From Gulosibacter molinativorax (lineage in GTDB: Bacteria > Actinomycetota > Actinomycetes > Actinomycetales > Microbacteriaceae), in the NCBI RefSeq assembly GCF_003010915.2, contig NZ_CP028426.1, positions 1,488,001 to 1,552,000 of the forward strand: 64,000 nucleotides of DNA. Direction: 5' to 3'. Every line of letters starts with the position of its first letter. Positions within the stretch are counted from its first letter, which is position 1. A model generated the notes under the pieces. It ran no database searches and was not told where the DNA came from. It saw nothing but the letters and a program-made list of their open reading frames with translations. A program made the position numbers and the translations under genes. Shown here one piece after another: positions 46,917 to 56,573 of the stretch.

Positions 46917-48377
46917 CTAGCGTCCGGCCCTTCCGAGTTTCATCGCCAACAGCGTGAACGAACGGTCGAGCACGTTGTACGCGTTCTGCCGCTCGGGGTA
47001 CGGCTCGACGACTGAGGCGCGCCGTGCCTCCATACTCCACGTGAGGGCCTGCTGTCGCAGCTGATCGGGCGTGCTTGCCGGCGAGAGCGCGAGCCGCTCG
47101 GCATCGTTTCGACCCGACAGCTGGCGGTCCAGCATCCCGACGAGCGGGTGGTTGGGCTCGATCGCAGCCAGCCGCTCAAGCGCATCCAGCTCTTGCAGCG
47201 GATGCAACTCCGGCTTGAGCTTCGCCTCGGCCACGAACCCGCGCAGCGGCGGTGGCGCGCCGTTGGCCCACGCAAGGCGCTGCAGCCGCTCCATCGCGCG
47301 GCGCGTCTTGACGTGCACGTAGCGGCCCACGTAGCGCACCGCCAGTGCGCGGCGCAGCTCGTCGATGCCGGAAGATTTCTCGAGCCAGTGGCTCAGTGCC
47401 CGCGCGCCGTTTCGCGCCGGCTCGCGACCGAAGCGGATGCCGTACTCGCCGATGAGCTCGGCAAGCCGCGACACCTCGAGGTTCAGGATGCCGGGGGCGA
47501 GTTCGCCGAGATAGTTGGGGTCACGCAGCTCCAGGTCGAGCTCGTCGACGCCGCCGAGCTGACCGAGCATCGCCGCGTCATGCTCGCGCACGAGACCCGC
47601 TCGCGCGGCCTGCGCCATGTTACCGGCGACCGCGACGACATTGCCGAGGAGCGCACCGTGCTGCTGGGCAAACTTCGCGGCGCCCTGCCGGGCCATTTCG
47701 ATCGGGTCGTCCCCGCCCCACGGCGAGCCGCCGAACGTGTCGGCGTGCGTAAGCACACCGATCGCGTGCGAGGCCGCCTCGGCTGGCGTATTCGTCACCG
47801 ACGCCCACTCGCGCAGGAAATCGACATCATCCCGCATTGGCATGTCGTGGAACACCACGAGCAGCGCATCCGCCGCCCGAACGCCCTCGTGGCCGAGCAC
47901 GGTGCGCCGGGTCGCGTCCTCGTTCGAGGTCGTGGTGGTCGCGAGGCCCGGGGTATCGATAAGCGTCATGTCGCGCAACACCTCGGACTGCAGGTACACC
48001 ACCGCGTGCTGCACGTGCTCGGGTGGGACGGGCAGCCGCTCGGGCAGGCAGCCGTTGTACAGGTCGAACGGGATGCGCCGACCGTCGCGCGTGAAGACCT
48101 CGCCACGCTCTGGGCCGCCGAACGTGTAATGCGTCGTGACCTTCGTGCACTCGACCGCTGCGGTCGGCGCGACGACGCGGCCGACGAGGGCGTTTACGAG
48201 CGTGGACTTACCTGCCTTCACGCGCCCCACCACCGCGAGCCGGATCGTCTCGTCAAGCGAGCGCCGCACCATGTCGGTGACGCGGCCCGTGCCGGGGCGA
48301 TCGACGCGGTCAAAGGCATCGCAGAGCTCGAAAATGGCCCTGCGCATCCCCTGACTAGTTTCGATCGACCCGCTCAT
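46917..48377 (-). CDS. Dynamin-like GTPase, second copy
   Basis: A 486-residue large GTPase. G1: VVGRVKAGKSTLVNALVG near 50-67; G2-type threonine in ECTKVTTHYTFG; G3: LIDTPGLATTT; G4: LTHADT in place of NKxD. A helical region follows to the C-terminus without an obvious membrane helix. It is the last gene of the operon and overlaps the Hsp70-like gene by four bases. Pairs of dynamin-like GTPases act together in other Actinobacteria (IniA/IniC, DynA/DynB), so it may hetero-assemble with the protein at 50673-52532. Confidence 0.85.
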   Translation of the reverse strand: MSGSIETSQGMRRAIFELCDAFDRVDRPGTGRVTDMVRRSLDETIRLAVVGRVKAGKSTLVNALVGRVVAPTAAVECTKVTTHYTFGGPERGEVFTRDGRRIPFDLYNGCLPERLPVPPEHVQHAVVYLQSEVLRDMTLIDTPGLATTTTSNEDATRRTVLGHEGVRAADALLVVFHDMPMRDDVDFLREWASVTNTPAEAASHAIGVLTHADTFGGSPWGGDDPIEMARQGAAKFAQQHGALLGNVVAVAGNMAQAARAGLVREHDAAMLGQLGGVDELDLELRDPNYLGELAPGILNLEVSRLAELIGEYGIRFGREPARNGARALSHWLEKSSGIDELRRALAVRYVGRYVHVKTRRAMERLQRLAWANGAPPPLRGFVAEAKLKPELHPLQELDALERLAAIEPNHPLVGMLDRQLSGRNDAERLALSPASTPDQLRQQALTWSMEARRASVVEPYPERQNAYNVLDRSFTLLAMKLGRAGR

Positions 48378-50608
48378 ACGCGCTCGGTGGTGGCCACTGC
48401 GTAGGCGACCTCGCTGAGCGGGCGCATGGTGAATCGATTGCTGAAGTCGTTGAGGTTGTCGTGGTTGCCGTGCGACGGGTCATTGTCGAGCCGCACGAAC
48501 AGCCCGAAGGGCTGGCCCTCATACAGATAGACGTGCGAGTAGCCGCCGCTGCCGTCGGTGAATTCGCCTTCCCAATGCGGGCCGGCAGGCTCGCCGTTTA
48601 CCTCCCACGTGCCGGGATCCTCGTTGTAGAGGCTCTCGGCGTAACCGACCGCATCGTCATAGGAGTTGAACTCCATGACGTAGACGAAGCTGTTCGGGCG
48701 GTCGTACCAGGAGCACTCCTTCTGCATCGAGTCGCCCGCAACCTCCTGGCAGGAGGCGCCGTCAAAGGACACGAGCCAGTCGAGCGCTGCCTGACCGGTC
48801 AACCGGTTGCAGTTCTCCTTCGCACCGGCGGATGCCCCATCCCAGCACTCGATCTCGCCTTCGGCCACCACGATCTCTTCGACCGTCGGGGTGTCGGTGG
48901 GGTCGCCCGTCGCGATCGAGGAGCCACCGCCACCGAAGATCGAGGTTGCGCCCCAAATGACGCCGACGACGACTACGATCGCCGCGAGGATGCCGAGGAC
49001 GAGCTTGAGCGGGCTCTTCTTCTTGCCGCCCAGCGCTCCGGCCGACTGACTGACGGCCTGCCCGCCCGCCGGGCCCTTACCGTAGCTGCCGCCCCCGGCC
49101 TGGGTGGCAGGGCGCGCCGCGCCCATGATGCCAAACGGCTGCGTTTGCGCGGGCGATTGATTCGGTGCCGGGCGCTGCCCCGGTGCTACTGGTCGGGACT
49201 GCGCGGGTGGTCGAGACTGCCCGGGCGACTGTGCCGGCGGTCGTGCGGGCCCCTGCCCCTGAGGCGGGCGCTGCACCTGGCTCGGCGAACCGGTCGCGGA
49301 TGCACTCCCCTGCGCGCCCTGGAAAAGGCCCGGCTGCGCGACCGCGGGGCGCTGCTGGCCGGGATGCGCGGGCTGGCCCGGTCGGGTCATCCCGGCTACC
49401 GGCCCAGTCGCGCCCGCAGGCGGCGAGAACGGAGCGCTCGCCGGCGGATTCTGCGAGGGCTGCGCGGACACTGGCGCCTGCGTCGGCGCCGGCGTGGAAG
49501 GCTTGAGTGGCTGGGCGGCGCGGACGGCACCGAGCGGCGCGACGTGCAGCGCGCCCTCCGCGACGACCAGCTTCGGGTCGTCGAGGGTCGCAATGCGGAT
49601 GCCGGTTCGCTCCCGAATCATGTGACTGATCGCCGGTGTCCGCGAGGAACCACCGGTCAGGTACAGCACCTCGGGTGGCGGGCCGCTGACCTGGGCGAAG
49701 ACGTCGGTGAGGAGCTTGCCCGCGCGATCGAGGTCATCCGCGATGAGCTTCTCGTATTCCTTGCGGGTGATGGTGACCACGGCATCCTCTTCGCCGAGAC
49801 TCACTGCGATATCGGCGTCGGGACGGGTAGAAAGCTCGATCTTGGCAGAGGTCACGGCGCGGCTCAACGTGGTCTGCGCGCGCAGCTCAGACATCGTCTT
49901 GGGGCGGTGGAGGCGGTCGGCGAGCTCCGAGTGGCCGCGGCGCGCGAGCGTCTCGAGGGCCCAGTCGAGCAGGCGAGCATCAAACGTGCGACCGCCGAGC
50001 ACGGGGTCGCCGCCGTAGGCGAGGACGCGATAGCCCTCGGGCAGCTGGGGCGCGCGCTCGAGGACCGCGAGGTCGAGAGTGCCGCCACCAAAGTCGAACA
50101 CCGCAACGCGCGAGCCGGGGGCTGCGCGGTGGTTTCGGGCGTAGTGCGCCGCCGCCGCGATCGGCTCGTTCACGGTCCGGATGGTCTCGGCGGCGAATCC
50201 CGCCGCAACGGCGCCCTCGCGGAGCGCCTCGATCTGCGACGGTGCCCAAGCGACCGGGTGCGTCAGCCAGACCTCGGCCGGGGATGAACCGTCCTGGCGG
50301 CGCAGCGCCGCTGCTCGCACGTACGAATAAATCTCCCGCACGATGTCATTCGGGCTGACGATCTCGCCGGCAAGCACGACCTCGCCGCGGCCGACGAGCA
50401 TCTTCGGCGAGCGTTCGAAGCCGTCGGGGTGACGCAGCTGGGCGTTGACGGCCTCCTCGCCGACGCGGAATCCGCTGGGAGTCAGCACGATCGCGGAGGG
50501 CATTGAGGTGCCGCTCTCGCTGAGCGAAATGGGTCGGACGGCTCCCTGCGCATCGATGGCAGCGGCGGTATTCGACGTGCCGAAGTCGATTGAGAGGCGC
50601 CAGGCCAT
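48374..50608 (-). CDS. Membrane-anchored Hsp70-like ATPase
   Basis: A 744-residue protein. The N-terminal 370 residues are an actin/Hsp70 ATPase domain: LSIDFGTSNTAAAID, FDFGGGTLDLAVLE and LTGGSSRTPAI. No substrate-binding domain follows; instead there is a Pro/Gln/Ala-rich linker of about 160 residues, one membrane helix (about 528-550, LKLVLGILAAIVVVVGVIWG) and an outside domain of about 170 residues with four cysteines (ECWDG, ENCNR, ASCQE, KECSW). ATG 50608 follows AGGAA by eight bases. It lies between two dynamin-like GTPase genes. Inference: an ATP-driven membrane adaptor or sensor for the GTPases. Confidence 0.85.
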   Translation of the reverse strand: MAWRLSIDFGTSNTAAAIDAQGAVRPISLSESGTSMPSAIVLTPSGFRVGEEAVNAQLRHPDGFERSPKMLVGRGEVVLAGEIVSPNDIVREIYSYVRAAALRRQDGSSPAEVWLTHPVAWAPSQIEALREGAVAAGFAAETIRTVNEPIAAAAHYARNHRAAPGSRVAVFDFGGGTLDLAVLERAPQLPEGYRVLAYGGDPVLGGRTFDARLLDWALETLARRGHSELADRLHRPKTMSELRAQTTLSRAVTSAKIELSTRPDADIAVSLGEEDAVVTITRKEYEKLIADDLDRAGKLLTDVFAQVSGPPPEVLYLTGGSSRTPAISHMIRERTGIRIATLDDPKLVVAEGALHVAPLGAVRAAQPLKPSTPAPTQAPVSAQPSQNPPASAPFSPPAGATGPVAGMTRPGQPAHPGQQRPAVAQPGLFQGAQGSASATGSPSQVQRPPQGQGPARPPAQSPGQSRPPAQSRPVAPGQRPAPNQSPAQTQPFGIMGAARPATQAGGGSYGKGPAGGQAVSQSAGALGGKKKSPLKLVLGILAAIVVVVGVIWGATSIFGGGGSSIATGDPTDTPTVEEIVVAEGEIECWDGASAGAKENCNRLTGQAALDWLVSFDGASCQEVAGDSMQKECSWYDRPNSFVYVMEFNSYDDAVGYAESLYNEDPGTWEVNGEPAGPHWEGEFTDGSGGYSHVYLYEGQPFGLFVRLDNDPSHGNHDNLNDFSNRFTMRPLSEVAYAVATTERV

Positions 50609-50672
50609 ATGAAGCATTCCTATCTTGCGGGTTCAGAATCTCGAGACTGCAAACTGATACGAGGATACGTGG

Positions 50673-52532
50673 TTAGGGACCTGGTGCCGAAGCGCGGTCC
50701 GTAAGTCGCAAGATTTCGTCGTGCGCGGCCGCCATGGCGGATTCGATTTGCTCTATCTTCGGGTCGATTTGCGCGAGCCGACGCTCCCGCTCCGACTCGC
50801 TCGCGCGCTTGGCCGATTCGAGCCGCGCAAGCTCCGTTTTCGCATCCGTCACCGACTGCCGCAGGTCGCGGTCGAATACCTTGCGCGCATCCGTCGAGAC
50901 GACGCCGAGGACGCCCCGCACCGCGCGATCGAGGGTCTCGCGCAGCTCGATCGTGGCGTCATTCGCCGTCTGCATCACCGACTGCCGCTTCGCCTGCCGC
51001 CGCGCCAGGATGATGCTGAAACTGCCCATCACCGCAACGCCGATCACCGGCATGAACACGACCGAGGTGATCGCGGTGAGCATGCCGCCGATACCCGAGC
51101 CCATCAGCACGCCCGAGACCATCATGCGCGGATCGATCGAGGCCGTGCCACGATCGAGCCCACCGCGAGGCCCCGCATCCGCCTCGAGCGCCCGCCGCTC
51201 GACCTCCTGCAGGAGCCCCTGCTGGGGATCCATGCCCGCCGCGGCATACAGCTCGGAGAGCAGGCTCGTGCCGCGCTGCACGATCCCTCGCAGCGCGCGG
51301 CCGACCTGCACCTCAATATCAGCCGCCATCTCGTTCATGAGCGCGACGCTCTGCTTCTCGCTAATGCCCGCGCCGTATTTTTGCAGCCGGTCCTTCCAGT
51401 GCGCCCCGAATTCGCGGGACAGCCGGGCATTGGCGGCCGTGAGCTCGACTCGCACGCGGTCGACCTGCGCGTTCCAGTCGTACTTCGAATCCTCGAAGGT
51501 GCGCAGCAGCTTTTCGCGGTGATCGCGCACGGCAAGCAGATTGTCGTGCTTCTCGACGATCCCGCCCAGCGCCTCGCGCTCGGTCTCCAGCTGGATGAGC
51601 GGCTTCTCGAGCATCGCGATCCCCTGCCGGAGCGCGTTGAGCGTCGGCAGCTTCGAGCCGCGCTCGAGCGGGGCCCGCAGTGCGCGAATCAGCTCGTGGA
51701 CATTGCTCGACCCGTAGAGCTTGCGGCGTCGCGCCTCGTCGGGCTCGGCGGCCGCGCGCTCGCCCCAGGCGCCCGAAACAGGGATGATCGGGATGTTCGC
51801 GAGCCGCGGGTCGCGCGCCGCGAGAACCTGCCGATTCTCTTCCAGCACGGCCTGCCAGTGCCCGCGATAGAGGTCGATCTTCGTGACGGCGAGGACGACT
51901 GACTCGACCATCGTGCTGCAGTGCACGAGAAACTCGAGCGCGGGCTTCGTGATCCGGCCGGCGGCGTCGGTGACCATGAGCAGCACCGATGCATCCTGCG
52001 CGCGGGCGATCGCGCGCATCACATACGCCTCGCTGAGCCCGCCCGAGCCGGGCGTATCGACGATCGTGACGCGACCTAGCGGTGACTTCTTCACGGCGCG
52101 GGATGCCTGCAGGGGCGGCTCCTCCGCATCCAGCAGGGTCGGCGAGTCGATCCGCACCCACTGCGGCAGCTCCTCGGCGGGGATGCGGCGCAGCCGCGGC
52201 TCGGATGCGTACTCCAGCTCCGCCTGCCCGAACGGGAAGTTCTCGCTCTCGGGCACGTAGCTCACCGAAAGCCCCGTGGTCTCCGTCGGCCCGACCGGCG
52301 AGGTTCCGGGGGCGCCGAGGATCGCGTTGATGAGCGTGGACTTGCCGCGATTCATCTCACCGACCACGACCACGCTCGGCTGTCGGCCCTGCGAATCCTT
52401 GATCATCCGAGCGATCGCCGCGAATTGCTCGCTGCGATCATTGGCCTTCGCCGCGGCGCCGAGTTGCCGGAACGCAAGCGTCGCCGAGTTCGGCTTTGGC
52501 TTGGTCTCGGTTTTCGGGGCCTCTGACGTCAT
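50673..52532 (-). CDS. Dynamin-like GTPase with membrane segment, first copy
   Basis: A 619-residue dynamin-family GTPase. G1: VVVVGEMNRGKSTLINAIL near 54-72; a G2-type TGLSVSY; G3: IVDTPGSGGLSEAY; G4: VTKIDLYRG. A helical stalk follows (about 290-470), then a hydrophobic hairpin (about 480-530, MVSGVLMGSGIGGMLTAITS and VFMPVIGVAVMGSFSII) for membrane contact, and a final coiled coil. ATG 52532 (MTSEAPKTE) was chosen over the longer frame. First gene of a three-gene operon with the Hsp70-like gene and the second GTPase. Confidence 0.87.
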   Translation of the reverse strand: MTSEAPKTETKPKPNSATLAFRQLGAAAKANDRSEQFAAIARMIKDSQGRQPSVVVVGEMNRGKSTLINAILGAPGTSPVGPTETTGLSVSYVPESENFPFGQAELEYASEPRLRRIPAEELPQWVRIDSPTLLDAEEPPLQASRAVKKSPLGRVTIVDTPGSGGLSEAYVMRAIARAQDASVLLMVTDAAGRITKPALEFLVHCSTMVESVVLAVTKIDLYRGHWQAVLEENRQVLAARDPRLANIPIIPVSGAWGERAAAEPDEARRRKLYGSSNVHELIRALRAPLERGSKLPTLNALRQGIAMLEKPLIQLETEREALGGIVEKHDNLLAVRDHREKLLRTFEDSKYDWNAQVDRVRVELTAANARLSREFGAHWKDRLQKYGAGISEKQSVALMNEMAADIEVQVGRALRGIVQRGTSLLSELYAAAGMDPQQGLLQEVERRALEADAGPRGGLDRGTASIDPRMMVSGVLMGSGIGGMLTAITSVVFMPVIGVAVMGSFSIILARRQAKRQSVMQTANDATIELRETLDRAVRGVLGVVSTDARKVFDRDLRQSVTDAKTELARLESAKRASESERERRLAQIDPKIEQIESAMAAAHDEILRLTDRASAPGP

Positions 52533-52685
52533 GCCATTACCGTAGTGCGTTTGCGCGACGGCCCACCACCTCCCGGCGGCGCAACACGCGTACATCCCTG
52601 CGCCGACTCGCAGGCCACGGCGTCGGCGCCGGACGCGTCGACACAGGACGGGTCGGCGCGGGGCTGGTCGGCGCGGCGCTGCGCG

Positions 52686-53750
52686 TTAGGCGTTCTGCTG
52701 CGCGATGAGCTCTTCGATCGAGTGACCGGGCTCGAGCGGCTCGCGGACCGGTCCGGGAGCCGTGCCCGTGCCGAACGGGGAGCCGCCCATTTCCTCGCGG
52801 TGATGCGCGGTGAGCCAGTTCGCGAAGTTCGGGCCCTTGGGGACGATCTTCGTCGGGTTGATGTCCTCGTGCACCTCGTAGTAGTGCCGCTTGATGTCGA
52901 CGAAGTCGGTCGAGTCACCGAACCCCGGCGTCTGGAACAGGTCTCGGGCGTAGGCCCACAGCACCGGCATCTCGCTGAGCTTCTGGCGATTGCACTTGAA
53001 GTGTCCGTGGTAGACCGCATCGAAGCGAGCGAGCGTCGTGAACAGCCGCACGTCGGCCTCGGTGATCGTGTCGCCCATGAGGTAGCGGCGCGTCTCAAGC
53101 CGTTCCGAGACCTTGTCGAGCGCGGTGAAGAGGCGGTCATACGCCTTGTCGTACGCATCCTGCGAACCGGCGAAACCGCAGCGGTACACGCCGTTGTTGA
53201 TCTCGGTGTAGATGTGCCGCATGACCGACTCCATCTCGTCCCGCAGCGGCTCCGGGTAGAGGTCGGGTGCACCGTCGCGGTGGAATTCGGTCCACTCGGT
53301 CGAGAAGTCGAGGGTGATCCACGGGAAGTCGTTCGTCACGACGGCCTTCGTCGGCACGTCGACGATCGCCGGGACCGTGATGCCCTTCGGGTAATCCGAG
53401 AAGCGAGCGAAGTATGCCTCCTGAAGCCGCTCGTAACCGAGCACCGAGTCACGGCCGTCCGGATCCTTGTCGAAGGTCCACGAGCGAACATCGTGGGTCG
53501 GTCCGCAGATCGCCATCGAGATCGCGTCCTCGAGGCCGAGCAGCCGGCGCACGATCGTCGCGCGGTTGGCCCACGGGCACGCCCGCGAGACAACAAGTCG
53601 GTAGCGGCCCGCCTCGACGGGCCAGGTCTGGATGCCCTCGCCAACCGGGCGGGCATCCTTCGTAATGCGATCGGTGATGTAGGCGGTGTCGCGGGTGTAT
53701 TCCTCACCCGTCTTGGTGTAGGCACCCTTGGTCGAATTCTCGTCGCTCAT
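52686..53750 (-). CDS. Glutathionyl-hydroquinone reductase-like protein (Xi-class GST)
   Basis: A 354-residue Xi-class GST fold. The active-site motif SRACPWANRATIVRRL (about 57-72) has the redox Cys; C-terminal Tyr-rich YHGHFKCN and IKRHYYEVHEDINPTKIVPKGP are hallmarks. These enzymes reduce thiol-hydroquinone adducts; in an actinobacterium with mycothiol, mycothiol conjugates are the likely substrate, which is inference. ATG 53750 (MSDENSTKG) was chosen. The 150 bases towards the dynamin gene hold GC-rich short direct repeats only. Confidence 0.88.
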   Translation of the reverse strand: MSDENSTKGAYTKTGEEYTRDTAYITDRITKDARPVGEGIQTWPVEAGRYRLVVSRACPWANRATIVRRLLGLEDAISMAICGPTHDVRSWTFDKDPDGRDSVLGYERLQEAYFARFSDYPKGITVPAIVDVPTKAVVTNDFPWITLDFSTEWTEFHRDGAPDLYPEPLRDEMESVMRHIYTEINNGVYRCGFAGSQDAYDKAYDRLFTALDKVSERLETRRYLMGDTITEADVRLFTTLARFDAVYHGHFKCNRQKLSEMPVLWAYARDLFQTPGFGDSTDFVDIKRHYYEVHEDINPTKIVPKGPNFANWLTAHHREEMGGSPFGTGTAPGPVREPLEPGHSIEELIAQQNA

Positions 53751-53857
53751 GCCGTCAGTGTAGACGGGCGCGTGATTAATCATCCTGATCGCACCTCTTA
53801 AGCCGCGGATCGCAGGATGCGAGGCCGACGCACTGGCTGCAGAGTAGCGGAGTCGGT

Positions 53858-54775
53858 TCAGTGCGCGAGCGCGCCCGCCGTGGGACCGCTCGCTCGCAGG
53901 GCACGGTGGCCGTCGGCGAGGAACGCGCGGTGCAGGGCATCCGCGGCCGCCGCATCCTCCGCGAGAAACGCGAGGGTCGGGCCGGAGCCGGAGACGATCC
54001 CCGCGAGGGCGCCGTGCGTCTCGCCGAATTCGAGCACCTCGGCGAGGTCGGGGCGCAGCCGCAGCGCGGGCGCCTGCAGGTCGTTTTCGAGGAGGTCCGC
54101 GAGCGCCCGCACGTCGCCGCCTCGAAGCGCGGTCAGCACTACCTCGGGCACCTCGGGCTCGTGAATCGGCCCCAAGGATGCGGCGTGCTTGTCGCGGTGC
54201 TCGTCAAGCGCCCGGTAGGTGGCCGGGGTCGACATGCCCTCGTCGCTGAACCGCAGCACCCACTCGAAGCGGCCCTCGGCGAGCGCACTCGTGAGCTCGT
54301 CGCCGCGCCCGGTACCGACCGCGACGCCCCCGCACATCGCGAACGGCACGTCGCTGCCGAGCTTCGCGCCGAGCGCACGGAGATCCTCGGCGGTGAGGTT
54401 CGTCTCCCACAGCGCGTCGCACGCGACGAGCGTGGCGGCCGCATCGGCCGAGCCGCCGCCCATGCCGCCCGCGATCGGCACGCGCTTCGTGATTTCGAGC
54501 GCCGCCTCGGCCGGATGACCGGTGGCCTCGGCAAGCAGGCGCGCAGCTCGGATCGCGAGGTTCGCCTCCCCCGTGTCGAGCCCGGATGCATCCACCGGGC
54601 CGTCGGTGTAGACGAGCGAGAGACCCGCGGCGGCGGTCGCCACGACGTCCTCGTAGAGGTCGAGCGCCATGAACGTCGTCGCGAGCGGGTGATAGCCATC
54701 CGCGCCGACCGGGCCCACCGCGAGCGTGAGATTGACCTTGCCCGGGGCACGGACCGCCACCCGCTTCGTCGTCAT
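53858..54775 (-). CDS. ispE: 4-diphosphocytidyl-2-C-methyl-D-erythritol kinase
   Basis: A 305-residue GHMP kinase of the non-mevalonate isoprenoid pathway. The N-terminal VRAPGKVNLTLAVGP and the ATP loop VPIAGGMGGGSADAAATL near 100-117 are diagnostic, with the C-terminal GIVSGSGPTLAFL. It supplies the precursors used by UppS. rsmA lies upstream, 11 bases away, in the common rsmA-ispE order. Confidence 0.95.
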   Translation of the reverse strand: MTTKRVAVRAPGKVNLTLAVGPVGADGYHPLATTFMALDLYEDVVATAAAGLSLVYTDGPVDASGLDTGEANLAIRAARLLAEATGHPAEAALEITKRVPIAGGMGGGSADAAATLVACDALWETNLTAEDLRALGAKLGSDVPFAMCGGVAVGTGRGDELTSALAEGRFEWVLRFSDEGMSTPATYRALDEHRDKHAASLGPIHEPEVPEVVLTALRGGDVRALADLLENDLQAPALRLRPDLAEVLEFGETHGALAGIVSGSGPTLAFLAEDAAAADALHRAFLADGHRALRASGPTAGALAH

Positions 54776-54786
54776 GTCAGCCGACC

Positions 54787-55626
54787 CTATCGGGCGAGCC
54801 GGATGAATTCCTCAATACCGAGCGCCTCGCCGCGCGCCGTCGGGTCGATTCCCACCTCTTCGAGCGCCGCGCTCGCCTCGGCCGCCGAGCCGTAGACGCT
54901 CGAGAGCGCCTGACGAAGCATTTTCCGGCGCTGACCGAAGGCGGCATCCACGATTCTGAACAGACGATCGCGCATCGATGTGTCGCCGGGTAGCTCGTCG
55001 TGTGCCGCGAAGCCCACGAGCACCGAGTCGACGTTGGGCACCGGCCAGAAGACCTTCCGGCCCACGAGGCCCGAGGTTTTCCACGTGCCGTACCAGGCCG
55101 CCTTAACGCTCGGCGAGCCGTAGACCTTCGAGCCCGGCCTCGCCGCGAGCCGCTCGCCGACCTCGTTCTGCACCATCACGACGCCGCGCTGCAACGACGG
55201 CAGCTGCGCGAGCAGGTGCAGCAGCACGGGCACCGACACGTTATACGGCAGGTTGGCGACGAGCGCGACCGGCTCCCCCGGCACATCCTGCACCTTGAGC
55301 GCATCCTCGTGAATCACCGTGAGGCGATCCGCGACAGGCGCGGCGAACTCAGCGGCGGTGTGCGGCAGCTGCTCGGCGAGGCGGCCGTCAATCTCGATCG
55401 CGGTGACGCGCGCATCCGCCTCGAGGATGGCTAGCGTGAGCGAGCCGAGCCCCGGCCCGACCTCGAGGATGTGTTCCCCCGGCTGGACCTTCGCGGTCGC
55501 GACGATGCGGCGGACCGTGCCGTGGTCGTGCACGAAGTTCTGGCCTAGCTTCTTCGTCGGCTGCACGTCGAGCTTTTCTGCGAGGGCGCGGATCTCGTTC
55601 GGGCCGAGCAGTCGCACGTCAGCCAC
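54787..55626 (-). CDS. rsmA: 16S rRNA (adenine(1518)/(1519)-N6)-dimethyltransferase
   Basis: A 279-residue KsgA-type methyltransferase that dimethylates two adjacent adenines near the 3' end of 16S rRNA. Motifs: [10 protein letters not shown], the SAM site [15 protein letters not shown] near 51-65, and the catalytic [13 protein letters not shown] near 130. The end has [13 protein letters not shown]. The GTG start at 55626 overlaps the tatD end by eight bases; the open frame above it is a shadow of tatD. Confidence 0.95.
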   Translation of the reverse strand: MADVRLLGPNEIRALAEKLDVQPTKKLGQNFVHDHGTVRRIVATAKVQPGEHILEVGPGLGSLTLAILEADARVTAIEIDGRLAEQLPHTAAEFAAPVADRLTVIHEDALKVQDVPGEPVALVANLPYNVSVPVLLHLLAQLPSLQRGVVMVQNEVGERLAARPGSKVYGSPSVKAAWYGTWKTSGLVGRKVFWPVPNVDSVLVGFAAHDELPGDTSMRDRLFRIVDAAFGQRRKMLRQALSSVYGSAAEASAALEEVGIDPTARGEALGIEEFIRLAR

Positions 55627-56566
55627 GGCGGGCCTCCAGCCATGCGGTGCGTTCGGTCGGGTCGAACGGGCCGTAGAGGCCGAGCGTGTTCTCGGCGACG
55701 CGGGTCGCGAACTCGTCGACCTCGACGCCGAGGTGATCCGCCATGAAACGAATCGTGTTCGGGATGACGTAGGGCGCGTTCGGGCGCCCGCGCAGCGGCA
55801 CCGGGGTGAGGAACGGCGCGTCCGTCTCGACGAGCACGAGCTCGGGCGGGAGCACCTCGAGCGCGTCGCGCAGGTTCTGCGCGTTCTTGAACGTGACGTT
55901 GCCGGCGAACGAGCAGTACCAGCCCTCGGCAGCGGCGATCCGTGCCAGCTCCGCATCCCCCGAGAAGCAGTGAAACACCGTGCCCGCGGGTGCGCCGACG
56001 CGCCGAAGAGTCTCGACGACCGCGTCGTGCGCATCCCGATCGTGGATCTGCATCGGCAGCCCGCACGCCTTCGCGATCGCGATGTGCGCCTCGAAGGATT
56101 CGTATTGGGCCGCGATCGCCTCATCGCCCGAGGTGCGGAAGAAGTCGAGGCCGGTCTCGCCGACGGCCGCGACCCGCGCATCCTGTGCCAGCTCGGCGAT
56201 CTGCGCGAGGTGGGCATCGAGGTTCCCGGCCGCCGCGACATGCGGCGCCTCATTCGGGTGGATCGCGACGGCGGCGAGGAGGCGAGCATCCTCGTTCGCG
56301 GCCCACACCTGCCAGCGGCTCGAGGCGACATCCCCGCCGACCGTGATGGCGCCGAGGATGTTCACCTGCTCGGCAAGGTCCATGTGCTCGCCGATCTCGA
56401 GGCCGGTCTCGCCGTCCTCGATCTCGAGGTGGGTGTGATTGTCGTAGCAGGGCACCGCGAGCGGCTCGGGCAGATCCGGGTACTTCAAATCACGCCGCGC
56501 GCCGTTCTCGGCCTTCGCTTCGCGCTTGCGGGGATGCTGGCTATCCGTCGTCGAGAGATCGGCCAC
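55619..56566 (-). CDS. tatD: TatD family metal-dependent hydrolase
   Basis: A 315-residue TatD-type metal hydrolase (DNase). Metal-site motifs: YDNHTHLEI (the HxH), [10 protein letters not shown] with the Glu, [17 protein letters not shown] and [10 protein letters not shown] with the last Asp. The first 40 residues are a charged extension. It lies between metG and rsmA, the conserved metG-tatD-rsmA-ispE order, with short gaps or overlaps. Confidence 0.93.
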   Translation of the reverse strand: MADLSTTDSQHPRKREAKAENGARRDLKYPDLPEPLAVPCYDNHTHLEIEDGETGLEIGEHMDLAEQVNILGAITVGGDVASSRWQVWAANEDARLLAAVAIHPNEAPHVAAAGNLDAHLAQIAELAQDARVAAVGETGLDFFRTSGDEAIAAQYESFEAHIAIAKACGLPMQIHDRDAHDAVVETLRRVGAPAGTVFHCFSGDAELARIAAAEGWYCSFAGNVTFKNAQNLRDALEVLPPELVLVETDAPFLTPVPLRGRPNAPYVIPNTIRFMADHLGVEVDEFATRVAENTLGLYGPFDPTERTAWLEARRG

Positions 56567-56573
56567 GACTTGA

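Noticed and set aside
48374..50608. The Hsp70-like gene as dnaK
   Set aside because: There is no substrate-binding domain or EEVD-like end, and it has a membrane helix; no grpE/dnaJ/hspR nearby.
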